Shown piece after piece: positions 53,874 to 64,000 of a stretch of 64,000 nt of DNA (position 1 is its first letter; every line of letters begins with the position of its first letter). The stretch lies in the NCBI GenBank assembly GCA_946894095.1, contig OX335650.1, positions 21,116,001 to 21,180,000 on the forward strand, read 5' to 3'. Below the pieces are notes generated by a model. It saw nothing but the letters and a program-made list of their open reading frames with translations. It had not been told where the DNA came from and ran no database searches. The stretch is from Incurvaria masculella (lineage: Eukaryota; Arthropoda; Insecta; Lepidoptera; Incurvariidae). The position numbers and the translations under genes were made by a program.

Positions 53874-54200
53874 AGCGGCTCGTAGCTTAGCACCGCAGAT
53901 ACTTCTATTGCATTCCAGAGGCCTGGGTTCAAATACCCGACCCTTTCATACACCACTTTATTTCTCTTTCTGAGTTGCATAAGTAAACTTCGTCACGAAT
54001 GCGAGCTGTTGCATAGTTCGGAATCCAAGTAAAACAGTAGGTTCCCTTCCCCTTCCACCTAGGGTTAACCCTGCCCAGGTTGGTACCATCGCATTAGATG
54101 AAAAATGGACTAAGAGGCAATTCAAATTTGTCGGGGTTTTCCATCCAGCTAAAGGGAAGATATTACCCATCCGTGTCCAGTTACATAAAAAAACATGAAT
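53874..54200 (+). mobile_element. tRNA-headed SINE, best-kept head
   Basis: GAGCGGCTCGTAGCTTAGC (A-box) and GGGTTCAAATACCCGACCC (B-box, 53927-53945) lie about 40 bp apart. Then come CACCACTTTATTTCTCTTTC, ATGCGAGCTGTTGCATAG, GTTGGTACCATCGCATTAG, TTTTCCATCCAGC and a shortened tail ending GTGTCCAGTTACAT with A7. Confidence 0.75.
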
Positions 54201-54395
54201 CTTCAAAACTTCAACAGAATATAATGAAGAACGATGTCTTAAGGACTAGGCATTGTTTTGAAAGTATTTAATGGCACACTAAAAGGAATTTGCTAACACG
54301 TTTTATGTTTACAGTAAATCTTGCATAATTATTTATTTATTTTTTTGTATACATATATTTTTACTTTATGAATCCATGCAGGATCAACGTCAGAA

Positions 54396-54576
54396 ATGCC
54401 AAAAATGCCGTTCAAGTGGAACGGAGCGAAGATGGCCGGACCGAATCAAGTGCAGCGCATTCACCGCGCTCGTCGGCAGTCTCTTAACATTCCGCAATTA
54501 AGCTCGCTGCGCCTTGCCGCCGCCGCCGACACGACGCGACGCGTTCCTCTCACTCGTGAACACTTTGACCCCCTTT
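54396..54576 (+). other. GC-rich open frame, possible exon
   Basis: ATGCCAAAAATGCCGTTCAA opens a frame (MPKMPFKWNGAKMAGP...) that keeps G/C at many third positions to 54576, where a repeat begins. An AG acceptor (CATGCAG) lies at 54383. No domain is recognised and the stop lies inside the repeat (54665), so a real exon would have to end earlier. It may equally be a CpG-rich regulatory block. Confidence 0.2.
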
Positions 54577-54823
54577 TTAGGGTTCCGTACCCAAAGGGTG
54601 CCAACGGAACCCTATTACTAAGCCTCCGTCCGTCCGTCCGTCTGTCACAGGGCTGTATCTCATAAACCGTTATAGGTAGTCAGCTGAAATTTTTAGAGTG
54701 TGTATTTGTTTTGCCGCTATAACAACAAATACGTAAAATTAAAAAATTACAAAAATTAAAGGGGGGCTGAAAAACCTGTTTTTTTGTGTTCTATCATTTA
54801 CGACACACTTGACCGGTTTTTAA
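54574..54823 (+). repeat. GGTTCCGTACC repeat, copy 5
   Basis: TTTTTAGGGTTCCGTACCC, ACGGAACCCTATTACTAAGC, (CCGT)n, GGGCTGTATCTCATAAACCG, ending GACCGGTTTT. Confidence 0.8.
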
Positions 54824-55282
54824 CGGCAGCTTGTCGAGGGAACCAGAGGTAGTCGTGCAATAATAGGTACCTTGTTTTAGTAACGTTGGCCGATGTGAAG
54901 TTGGTTACTTTGTGCACCTGCAATAAACCATAATCGACCACGGGGATCGACAATGGTCTCTGTGTGGTCGCATGAAACACGAAATTACAGAGCGACACGG
55001 TTTCATCGAAGTTGTAATACATATCAATATATGTATTTTTCCTTATCCCGTTTCGGTTTACTGTTGAACATATAGAAAGTCTTCTGACACCATACAAGCA
55101 GGACTGATAGAATATGATATCGAATGATTGTGTATCCGCCAAGGATAACCCTTATTGAAGATACATTGGTTTATTGTTTATGTTTACAATTATGTAGGAG
55201 TATGCTTTTTTGTAGTGAGGTACCCTTGCATTGTATGATCGCAGTTAATTGAAATTCTGGAAGACTTTTTCGTAAAGTTTTA
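54824..55282. other. Low-copy stretch, nothing recognised
   Basis: A 114-codon minus frame (54798-55142) overlaps the repeat edge and shows no domain. Confidence 0.4.
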
Positions 55283-55832
55283 TTAAGGCGGCCCAACCCG
55301 GCGGCCCCAACTCATTCGCGGGCACGGTACAAAACCGTGCTGTTGCGCTCTGGGACCTTCTCTGTTTCAAAGAATAAGACAGGCTCCGTGATGAGGAAGA
55401 TGCAACATGTCCACAAAAAAGACAATGTGCATAGTGTATGATTTGGTAAGATTTACGAAAATTTTTATTTCAAGACGACTTATAGCTAAAAGTAAACCAC
55501 GACCCCTGTAGTCAAAAATCTAACAAAAACCAAATAGATCATAAATATTGATTAAATAAGCTATGTCTGATGACTAATCTTTTTACGATCTTCTTACTTT
55601 ATCATTGCGTAATCCACCTCCAAAGTTATTGTATAAAACGCGCGAAAAAATCGAACTTTCGGACCTTATAACTTAGAAACCAAACACAATTTTACAATGC
55701 CAATGGTCATCAGACCTCTAGTTCGATCAAATAAAGCTATTTTGAGCAAAATTTTGGATCTCTGACAAGAAATATGGGCGTGATCTTCTTTCCCCTTTTG
55801 TATGGGGAGATGAGCGGGTTGGGCCACCTTAA
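55283..55832 (+). mobile_element. M1 MITE, copy G, full length
   Basis: 550 bp, TTAAGGCGGCCCA to TGGGCCACCTTAA. It shows both subterminal hairpins: GCACGGT-ACAAA-ACCGTGC (55322-55340) and CCCC-TTTTGTAT-GGGG (55792-55807). Confidence 0.9.
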
Positions 55833-56512
55833 GCATGCAGAAAGTCATATATCCATATCGTATGTATTTCCTGGTACTCAACTACACAGCAGCACATATC
55901 ATACCAGCATCGGATCCGCTCATTGTTCCCTCATTAGAGAGATACTTGCCTTATCCCGTCGCTATCTCGTGCCATCGCTCAGGCGACATCCCACACCGCT
56001 CCATCTGGCATGGTCCCGGAACCGCATAATGTTCGCTCCGCTCGCCGGCAGCCACCTGTGACACAAGGTGGTCGCGCGGTGCATACAATGCAAGTGCTCT
56101 CAAAACCATTTTGTGGCCAGCTGCAATTTAAATAAAATAATTTTCTAAAATGAAATTAATCTCGAAAAACATATTTTATGATTGTAAAACTTATCAAACT
56201 AAAGTTGATTAAAGGACATACAGGTTGACGAGCTAATTGCGTATAATATTTTAAGAACTTTCTCCTAGCTTAAATTATACATTTCTTACTTTAATCAAAT
56301 TACTATTTCAACTACCAGCTGCCTCTTCACGATTATGCCGATGCCAGATTTGTTTCTAAACAACATGTATTCCGGAATACGTGGAAACAGTGTATGTGGA
56401 ACTTTGCAAGGGCGAACTCCATTACGATTCCTTAAACCAGTTGGCTTTATTAGGGTAGCCGATCTTTTGGCTGGCGCAGAAGACACACAGGCCTATAATA
56501 AGTGTTTTTAAA
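55833..56512. other. Low-copy stretch, nothing recognised
   Basis: 55860-56080 is unique with moderate GC. No coding or splice support. Confidence 0.4.
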
Positions 56513-57215
56513 TGAAAGACCGGTATGGGTGGCTGTGCTGAGGATCGAAGGTGCTCAGAAAAGCCAAACACACCTCGCCTCACTAAACCGCGCTCAGAGA
56601 AACAAATCGAGCTAGTTCAAATTACGCTTGAAGACTCCCAGGTTTTCATTACGAGGAAAGACGATGGCCGGCAGAGATGAATTAATTTGAGAGAGATGAA
56701 TTAATTTGAGAAACGAGTCGTTCTCAAAAGCCTGATGTTAATCACAAGGGGGTGCTCTGATTGTCTACGCCGGGTGCTCCGGATATTAGGTAGATGCAAG
56801 TTATATAGAGCAGCGTCCATGGTAGTACATGTAAAACAGACGGAGCCACCCCACAAATCGTCTGTGGCTCAGAGACTCCAAGCCAGCAGCGGTGAGTTGT
56901 AGGTCCCCAATTAGACGGATGGCTCAGCGCTGAATTGAGTCCAAGGACGTCGACAGGTACTGGGGAGTGTACCTTCCCATATGTGGATACTATTTTATCA
57001 CCGGCCTAATCTGTGATTTGCACAGAAGTAGTAGTAGTACCGGTGAAAAGAACCTGATGAAACGGTATAGGATTCCCAGTTTCTGCGATGCAATATTGGC
57101 CTTGGATTCGAGTGTGTGGGGAGAAATGGCCAGGTACATGCTTCGTGTCCTGAGTCAGGGACGGCGTCTTGAGACAGAGCGAAGAAACGTTTGAAAGAAT
57201 AACAGCAGACCTCGC
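56513..57215 (-). pseudogene. Jockey-like LINE ORF2 C-terminus, second copy
   Basis: Collinear with 16676-17215 at the DNA level: GACCGGTATGGG, GTTCAAATTACGCTTGAAGA, TTCTCAAAAGCCTGATGT, GGGTGCTCTGATTGTC, CACAAATCGTCTGTGGCTC, CCAAGGACGTCGACAGG. Minus-strand reading gives the same SIQR and SL..R..G blocks with frameshifts and a local repeat (GAGATGAATTAATTTGAGA). Sequence beyond 57000 is less certain. Confidence 0.65.
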
Positions 57216-58114
57216 TTCGCCCGGCGAAGCCCTGGGGTACCACGAGGCGATTGTGGAAGCTACGCCTACGTCTGGCGGCCGCGGCCGGTCCACAACTCGC
57301 TGTCTGTCGACTTCGGAGGAAATGCACTCAGTCTCTTGTTTCCTGCCTCATTCGTAGACTTCTTAGTTTTATTCTAGTGGGACATTATTAACGAGACGAT
57401 ATGCTTACAAATAAATATTGGCGCTTTTCAAATGATATATTTATATTGACATATTATTAACACAACTAGCATGTGTGGCTGCGCCGAAGGAAAAATTACT
57501 TTTCCTTGCTTTGTCATTTTCACCCTTGAGAAATATTGAAAAATTGCCGATCACAATCAAACGCGCCTTAAAGACTTGGAGGTCGCGACAGAAATAGTAA
57601 CGATAGTGTAAATTGATTCCGTGACGTCCCGGAAAATGTACAGTGTATCTATAAAAAGTAACTATGTACGCATCCAATGGGGCCAAACATATTTATATTA
57701 ATTAAAAACAAAAGATCTAGATCAAGTATCTATTCCGGGTATTTTTTGGTCAGATTTTTTGATGATATTACTGCAAATGTATGTTTCCTCAGAGTATTTT
57801 TCCTTGAAAAACGAATGCACCACTGGACCGCCCATACCACTCAACCCACCTGAAGCTAACTTCTATTGAGTTCGGACATTCCGGGGACCTGTAGTGAATT
57901 TCCATACGGGTGTTCTTCCTTCTATGTGACGCGGGCCGATAATGCTATCAGTTGCTGAGTTAAGAGCCGATTAAGAGAGATTTAAACGCCCATTATTTAC
58001 CTACAAATATGTCTCGCAGCTATCCTCTGGAGAAACCTTTTAGTTTTTCTATTAAACTACTCAGTTAAGTACATTTTGAATTTTGCACACTTTTTAATTC
58101 AACATTTTCCATAC
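57216..58114. other. Low-copy stretch with a long-TIR MITE end fragment
   Basis: 57578-57612 (GGAGGTCGCGACAGAAATAG, TAACGATAG) matches the end of 17443-17949. 57220-57330 is GC-rich. The rest is unassigned. Confidence 0.4.
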
Positions 58115-58408
58115 ATCCGCCGACGTACCAAAGTAGTCGATATTGGACACCGGGTGGCAAGCTCAAATGGCAGTGGGCTGGTCACGTCAGCCGAAGAGAC
58201 GACGACCGTTGGAGTAACCGTGTCCTACACTGGCGGCCGTGGACAGGAAAACGGAGTGTGGGAAGACAACCCGCCAGGTGGGACGACGGCATCAAGTGCA
58301 TCGGCGGAAAGCAGTGGTTCCGTACCGCTGAGGGCCGGGAGGACTGGAGAAAAATTGGAGAGACGTATGTCCAGCAGTGGACGCAAACACGCTGACTGAC
58401 TGACATAC
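58115..58408 (+). pseudogene. RTE LINE 3' end fragment
   Basis: IRRRTKVVDIGHRVA, then a one-base deletion near 58155 shifts the frame to KWQWAGHVSRRDDDRW, TGKRSVGRQPARWDDG, KIGETYVQQWTQTR, stop, and a CTGACTGACTGAC tail. Apart from the shift it is close to the minus-strand copies at 30943 and 40764. Confidence 0.85.
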
Positions 58409-59170
58409 ATAACAAAACTAAAATATTAAAAAATTTATATATATATATATATACGACTACGTACCGCTTGGATTATGTTGTTGGCATAATTTCAACCAAA
58501 TATCTTTAGAAATGGAGTAGAAAATAGCTTTTCCCATTTGTATGAGCCGGCACTAAAAATATACCCTCTTAATAGGTTGCCACCCTCTCGTTTGATTTAG
58601 TTTCTTCGCCGTTACCGATCCCTAATGTAATCAGCATACGTAGCACCCTTAAATAGCATGAAGATAAACACTATAGGTATTCGAGTAATTACACGTTCCT
58701 GCTGATTTGGTTGTTTGTAATATGAGTTTAATTAGTGTAATTTATTGAGTATAAAATGTTCTATGTGCGTTAGCTTATTCGTGCAAGGCGAGTTCGTTAG
58801 TGGTGGAATCTTATAATTAGTGCTCGTTACTAAGATACAGTCTGTAGCCGCGTCCGGTCGGCTAATTAGAGGACTTACTATGTAGCCAATTAAGCGAAGT
58901 ATTCCCGGGACGAACCGGGGATGTTCAGCACGGGAGGCAATTAAAATGTAACATCAAACCGACCTCTTCAAATACTGGCGTAATAACACTCCGCATTTTA
59001 TGGAACGACATGTACTTACAAGGATATATTTTTATCTCTTGTATTGCTGTATTGCTTAAGTTTAGTAGTAGTAATGTTCAAGTAAACAATTTATTTTTTA
59101 AACTGTGTAACGCTCTCCTTGACTAGGTTTTTTTCCCCAAGGCAACCTGCTAATAAGTAAAGACGCTAAG
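58409..59170. other. Low-copy stretch with a TA microsatellite
   Basis: (TA)n at 58437-58454, directly after the RTE tail region. 58790-58960 is unique with TAATTAGAGG, CCAATTAAGCG and CAATTAAAATG; possible regulatory DNA. Confidence 0.4.
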
Positions 59171-60850
59171 TCATGTGTGTGCAGGGGTGGGGATGGAAAC
59201 ATGGTTCTGGTCTCATTTATTATTATATTTATTTATTAAAACATTTTTAAAATCCCGGACTAATAGTTTGTTCGGGCCCGCAGCGATGAACGAACTCCGA
59301 ACCCCCCCCCCCCTCTCGCTGCCGCTACGTGCTCGGGAGAGCAATCAAGCGCGATCGGAACGCCGACTTTAAGTGATCAATTATGAACGGACCTTTGTGA
59401 CCGCTGCCCGTTTCTGCAGTCAATTGAGCGGGTCGCAGCGTTAATGTGCGTGCAAATTGCGCGCAAGGAACGTGGACTGTGCTGTGTGCTGCGCATGTGA
59501 AACGACATACTGTTTCCAGGATTCTATTCGAGTCTAACAAGGAAGCGCCGTCTATCCTCCTCCACTTCACCCCGGATCGCGGTGATAATTAATTTGCCGC
59601 ATGAAAGGGGTTGAGTACAGCATGTAGCCCTGTCTGCAGGCCGGCATTCACTGCAATATGGGTTCGGATAGATAATCGTGTACAAATACTTTTATGATGT
59701 GGCCATGTAGAAAGTCAGCGATCCAGTCACACAGATGGGTGGAATCAATGGGTGGAAGGCAGAAGGGCGAAAGCTAACTATCTAAAATAACGGCAACTCT
59801 TGTCTTGTTTAAAAAAAATATGCAGAAATTGGTTGCTAGCATTCTTAAGATAAGCACAGAAAATAATAGTATGCATTTATTGAGCAAACTTTTCAAGTTT
59901 TCAAGGGCTTAATATTGCTTACTTCTAGAATACATTTCAGTGTCTCTCTAGTATGAAGTCGTGTGGTTTTACTTTATGATTAGTTTTACTTTAAAAATCC
60001 GAAATGTCTAAGTTTTGTTTGAAATTGGGATATGCTTTATCTTCAAGCGAACGAACGTGTCGATTCAAAATGTATACTTGATGATTAATGTCACACACCT
60101 CACAATTGTTTATTGCATTCAGTGCACCAGTCAGTGCATATGTACTCGCTCTTAGACTGCACCGCGCTCTCACGTATATAACCCTTTCGAGCACGTCTCG
60201 CGGGCCGTCCTTTCCACACATAAACACGTCGATGTGTACCGACAGATAAACGCGGTAATAAACTAATCTACGGGCCGTTTCATTACATACGAAACGAGCA
60301 GCTGCACGGATATTGCGCACGCTTCGTTCGGGCTGCGACTATTCTATACAAAGGTCTTATAATTCTCGGAGCGAAATGTCTGTGCGTGCTCTCCATGCGC
60401 TGACATATTAATCACTAGGAAGTGCGACCGTATCTGTGACTTTGAACTGTAACGTTCAAGGTCGAATCAACAATGTTCACGAAATAAATATACAATAAAA
60501 TGGTATAATCGTTTCAGCAGTTTTAAAATCCGTTTACTGTTGTTTGTAATTTAGTTATATTTCATTTAACGAAAAACAAAAAAAAATAGGCTACATGGCG
60601 ATGCATCTTCGCTAGAGATAATCGAATCGGAAGAGAAAGAAAATAATTATGTCTACGAACCCGAACGTGAAATATAATCAAATAGATGATACGTATAAAT
60701 AATTTGAAACTGAAACTGAAAGCATGAGCACCAATAAACACAATACATATAGAGCATTTATCTCTCCGAACCACTCCGAAGGATCCCGAAAAGTCAGCGC
60801 GAATACATTTTTGGACTAGAGGGGCGGAGGCAGAGCGGCGGAGGCGTTGT
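59171..60850. other. Low-copy region with a GC-rich block
   Basis: 59270-59640 is GC-rich with poly-C at 59300-59312 and unique sequence (AGTGATCAATTATGAACGG, CAGTCAATTGAGCGG). 60100-60430 is unique and mixed. Minus frames of 109 and 120 codons show no domain. Confidence 0.35.
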
Positions 60851-60854
60851 ATAC

Positions 60855-60867
60855 CACGTGGCACGTG
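60855..60867. promoter_or_regulatory. Tandem CACGTG E-boxes
   Basis: CACGTG at 60855-60860 and 60862-60867, one base apart (CCACGTGGCACGTGG), beside GC-rich unique sequence. CACGTG is bound by bHLH dimers such as the CLK/CYC and MITF/USF types. Function unproven. Confidence 0.35.
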
Positions 60868-61248
60868 GCCGGCTATCGAGCCTGGCAATACATCCAGACA
60901 GTCATTGCTTTCGAGATAATACAACTTGAGTACGAATCAATAGCCTGATAATTGGGGTTATCTTTGTTGATGTTTTGTTGGGACACAGTTTGACGTAAGT
61001 GAGCGTAATAAATAAATCATAATTAGGTGATACATTTTAGTTAAGAAATTGTTATTATTCAGATACTAAGTAAATTCTAATTTATAATCCGTTGATACTA
61101 TTGCATTAGCTAATATCATGATGGTTAGTCAGTATTTTCAGTCAGGTTAATCAGTAATTTTCTTGACATTTTTTATTATATTTGCAAAAGTGTATTATTT
61201 GTTTGGCCTTCTTCTTTTAAAAGACCACGAAGGTTCCAATCGGCGTGA
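60868..61248. other. AT-rich spacer, nothing recognised
   Basis: No repeats or coding signals found. Confidence 0.45.
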
Positions 61249-61531
61249 TTTTTAGGATTCCGTACCCAAAGGGTGCCGTCCGTCCGTCCGTCCGTCTGTC
61301 CGTCTGTCACAGGGCTGTATCTCATGAACCGTAATAGGTAGGCAGCTGAAATTTTCACAGAGTATGTATTCATTTTGCGCTATAACAACAAATTGGTAAA
61401 ATTTAAAAATAACAATAATTAAAGGCCCCCCTACAAAAAACGTATTTTTTTTGTGTTAAACCTTATATGATGTACGAGTATACTACTTATATTTCGTGTA
61501 CGAGTCCGACTCGCACTTGCCCGGTTTTTAT
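61249..61531 (+). repeat. GGTTCCGTACC repeat, copy 6
   Basis: ATTTTTAGGATTCCGTACCC, then GGGTGCC running straight into (CCGT)n (the middle block is deleted), CAGGGCTGTATCTCATGAAC, ending GAGTCCGACTCGCACTTG and CCCGGTTTTTA. Confidence 0.8.
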
Positions 61532-61554
61532 ATCGAAAAAATGGTTTTGGTAAT

Positions 61555-61585
61555 GCCCCGAGTAAAGCAGGATACCGCAGCTAGG
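61555..61585 (+). mobile_element. Helitron 3' end scrap
   Basis: CCCCGAGTAAAGCAGGATACCGCAGCTAG parallels the hairpin, spacer and CTAG of the two longer Helitrons; the stem is partly lost. It sits directly after a GGTTCCGTACC repeat. Confidence 0.5.
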
Positions 61586-62279
61586 AATTTTTATTTCAAA
61601 TCTAAAAACATCTAGCTTATCCGATTCAGTATGTGAAACTGTACTTCATGATTTCGGGTGTTCGACATTCGACAGGTTTTCTGTTCACCGTGTAGGTATA
61701 TCAACCGAAAATGTATATTTACTTTTTATTCATTACATCTCCGGCATTTTAATATAGGCGCGAATGCAGTCCTGTTAACATTTTAACGATGACTTTAACA
61801 CTTTAAAAGCAACGATCTTTCGAGAATTAACTTAAAACCTGTACGTATTATTTGAATAAGTTGACTAGGGTCATTAACTGAGTATGTGATGTGTTAACTG
61901 CCGGTGAGTCGATTTCGGTCGACTAGGTGTTCATTGGCAAATCAATTAAGAGATGACGCGGACACCACACCGCCTTCACTCATTGCGTCGCGAACTCATT
62001 CATTGTTTTCGCCTTAAATGTATCTATCTAATTATTGGCAAATTTCCGGCGATTACGCTCCCGAATGTATCTATTGACCGTTGCAACATCCTGTATATTT
62101 CTTAAAATAAATAAATGAAATCAAATTAGAATTCATTCAGCTCGCAATAGGGCTTAATATCTAAATATTAATTAATTCGGAAAATGTGCATGTGAAAATG
62201 TGGCATTTCATTCCGGAACGTTGAACTTATCTTGCTCTTACTTAAAAAAAAAAAAACATACGTACTTTCAAAATACGCC
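61586..62279. other. AT-rich low-copy stretch, nothing recognised
   Basis: No coding or repeat signal that I can support. Confidence 0.45.
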
Positions 62280-62829
62280 TTAAGGTGGCCCAACCCGGCG
62301 GCCTCAACTCATTTGCGGGCACGGTACAAAACCATGCTGTTGCGCTCTGGGACCTTCTCTGTTTCTAAGAATAAGACAGGCTCCGTGATGAGGAAGATGC
62401 AACCTGTCCACAAAAAATACAATGTGCATAGTGTATGATTTGGTAAGATTTACGAAAATTTTAATTTCAAAACGACTTATAGCTAAAAGTAAACCACGAC
62501 CACTGTAGTCAAAAATCTCACAAAAACCAAATAGATTATGAATCTTGATTAAATAAGCTATGTCTGATGACTAATCTATTTAAGATGTTCTTACTTTATC
62601 ATTGCGTAATCCACCTCCAAAGTTATTGTATAAAACGCGCGAAAAATCCGATCTTTCGGACGTTATAACTTGGAAACCAAACACAATTTTACAATGCCAA
62701 TGGTCATCAGACATCTACTTCAATCAAATAAAGCTATTTTAAACAAAATGTTGGATCTCTGACAAGAAATATAGGCGTGATCTTCTTTCCCCTTTTGTAT
62801 GGGGAGATGAGCGGGTTGGGCCACCTTAA
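62280..62829 (+). mobile_element. M1 MITE, copy H, full length
   Basis: 550 bp, TTAAGGTGGCCCA to TGGGCCACCTTAA. The left hairpin is weakened by one change (GGTACAAAACCATGC); the right hairpin is intact. Confidence 0.9.
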
Positions 62830-63462
62830 GGAGTACCTCTTGGAGTCACAATCTTCTCGAGAATTGTCAGATCGGGGTCCCAATTGTCTTCATGTTTTCT
62901 GTTCTTTTTTTTCTCTTTTTTTTTCACGTTTTCATTCACACCTTTCTGCATTACGGTCTAGTAGTTATTTAATGTACGGTGAACATTTAATATTGAATCT
63001 TAATTTTATTACTTGCATAAAAGTTTGAGTATTTGCTTTTTCTTTTCTTTTTGTTATTATTTTTTTTTTTCAATAAATTATTTGGATTTTACTATGTTAG
63101 AGTTGAGATCTTTGGATATATACATAGTTGGTTAGTATGTAGTTGTCAAATACTTAGGTTTCCTAACGGCCAGGCTTAAAACCAGCGTCATTGATTTATG
63201 CACCTAGCATTGTCAATGACATATGCTGCGCCTGGATCCGATTTACCATAATATCGTATTATTTAGTTAAAAACCTTGTAAATTGTTATCTTATTAAATT
63301 TTAGTTATTATAGATTTTAGTTATTTTAAGTTTTTGTTGTTTTATATTATGCTTTTTTTTTCTTTATTGCTATGTGTTATTTTTAAGGTTTACATATAGT
63401 TCTGTTTTTCTAGTAGTTATGGTAAATAAACATAATTTCATTTCATTTCATTTCATTTCATC
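62830..63462 (+). mobile_element. Probable LINE 3' untranslated end with TTTCA tail
   Basis: T-rich, frame-free sequence ends with GGTAAATAAACATAATTTCA and (TTTCA)n at 63436-63462. T-rich 3' regions with AATAAA and a pentanucleotide tail fit insect LINEs. The upstream border is unknown and no ORF part is present. Confidence 0.4.
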
Positions 63463-64000
63463 TTCTAGCAAAAACTATTTTTGATGTTTGAAAGCTCCCT
63501 GTCAAAATGTATTTTTTGTATTATACCTTTAAGTTGTACCAATATGCACATTCCCCTTCATAGGTTCAGGCTCTATTATAAATTTACTATAGAATCATGC
63601 AAACAGGCGTCAATAGTTCTTTCAATGAAAGCGATCCCCCCCCCCCCCCCTATTTATATCTCTAAGGGCCTTTTTCACCTATTGCTGATTAGCTTAATCG
63701 CTACACATTAAGGGCCTTTCTTAGCAGCTTGCAATCAATACAAGTACAAGATAATCAGCACTTTAGTAATAAAAGCGCTTTAAGTGTCTTGAAGTTTGAA
63801 ACTTGAAGTTTTGTTTCTTGTTAGATCTTTTGTTTGTTATAATCTAATAATATATTGTTTTAAATAAGCTACTGTCTACTGTATACGTATATAGTACATG
63901 TTGTGTTCACCGTCTTCAGAGTATATGCTAGCTTACTTGTTAGATTTATGTTTTCACCATGCATATCATTCTGTGTGTGAACCTAATAAATAAAAAAAAA
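63463..64000. other. AT-rich end of window, possible further LINE 3' end
   Basis: Poly-C at 63636-63650. The palindrome CTTGAAGTTTGAAACTTGAAG lies near 63790. The last bases, ACCTAATAAATAAAAAAAA, look like a poly(A) tail with AATAAA, cut by the window edge. Confidence 0.35.

Noticed and set aside
58076..58415. 107-codon plus frame and two minus frames
   Set aside because: Only the first third of the plus frame is real RTE sequence; a one-base deletion moves the rest to another frame. The minus frames are antisense.

Overview
This window is eukaryotic, almost entirely non-coding DNA from an insect, most likely a moth or butterfly. The judgement rests on an AT-rich background broken by short, very CpG-rich blocks, and on repeat families I associate with Lepidoptera: the GGTTCCGTACC repeat, the CCGACTTCAAAAAAG repeat, RTE LINEs ending in short tandem tails, and Helitrons that start TCTATACTAAT and end in CTAG. 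No intact protein-coding gene is visible. The longest recognisable protein pieces are broken transposase, reverse transcriptase and GIY-YIG fragments.

The mobile DNA is dense and often nested. A 550-bp MITE family (called M1 here; ends TTAAGGTGGCCCA, TTAA target duplication) has eight copies: 897-1445, 12910-13772, 13871-14094, 14685-15229, 39323-39801, 52509-52935, 55283-55832 and 62280-62829. One copy sits inside a SINE, and another carries a 308-bp Transib-like element with CACAGTG ends and a CGGCG target duplication. A 168-bp snap-back MITE (H family; 3-bp TNA duplication) has five copies. Three of these form a set at 34860-35370 in which two daughters landed in the two arms of an older copy. 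A second TTAA MITE (41519-42840) contains a Helitron. Two related SINE types occur: a tRNA-headed one, and one whose head combines a tRNA A-box-like stretch, a 5S-rRNA-like box and a B-box-like stretch. Both share one tail, and part of the 5S-type head also lies inside both Helitron copies.

Other mobile remnants are four RTE pieces (22606-23680, 30943-31150, 40764-41250, 58115-58408), two jockey-like LINE C-termini (16676-17215, 56513-57215), a mariner transposase (18850-19312), a Penelope-like GIY-YIG domain (33260-33562), a possible Harbinger transposase scrap (46860-47100) and several large inverted repeats.

Between repeats lie GC-rich, CpG-rich, low-copy stretches of 100-900 bp (near 0.7, 1.9, 2.5-3.5, 4.1-4.6, 11.7, 14.4, 15.6-16.3, 18.0, 24.5, 25.1, 32.8, 38.1, 39.9, 43.3, 45.6, 46.6, 51.3, 54.5 and 59.3 kb), often next to TAATTA-type motifs. 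With no coding exons over 64 kb, this fits a large intron or gene desert around a regulatory gene, but that is inference. The best hints of a host gene are a candidate Inr+DPE promoter with a non-coding first exon ending in GTGAGT (4254-4643) and a candidate 45-bp microexon (21231-21275), both on the + strand.
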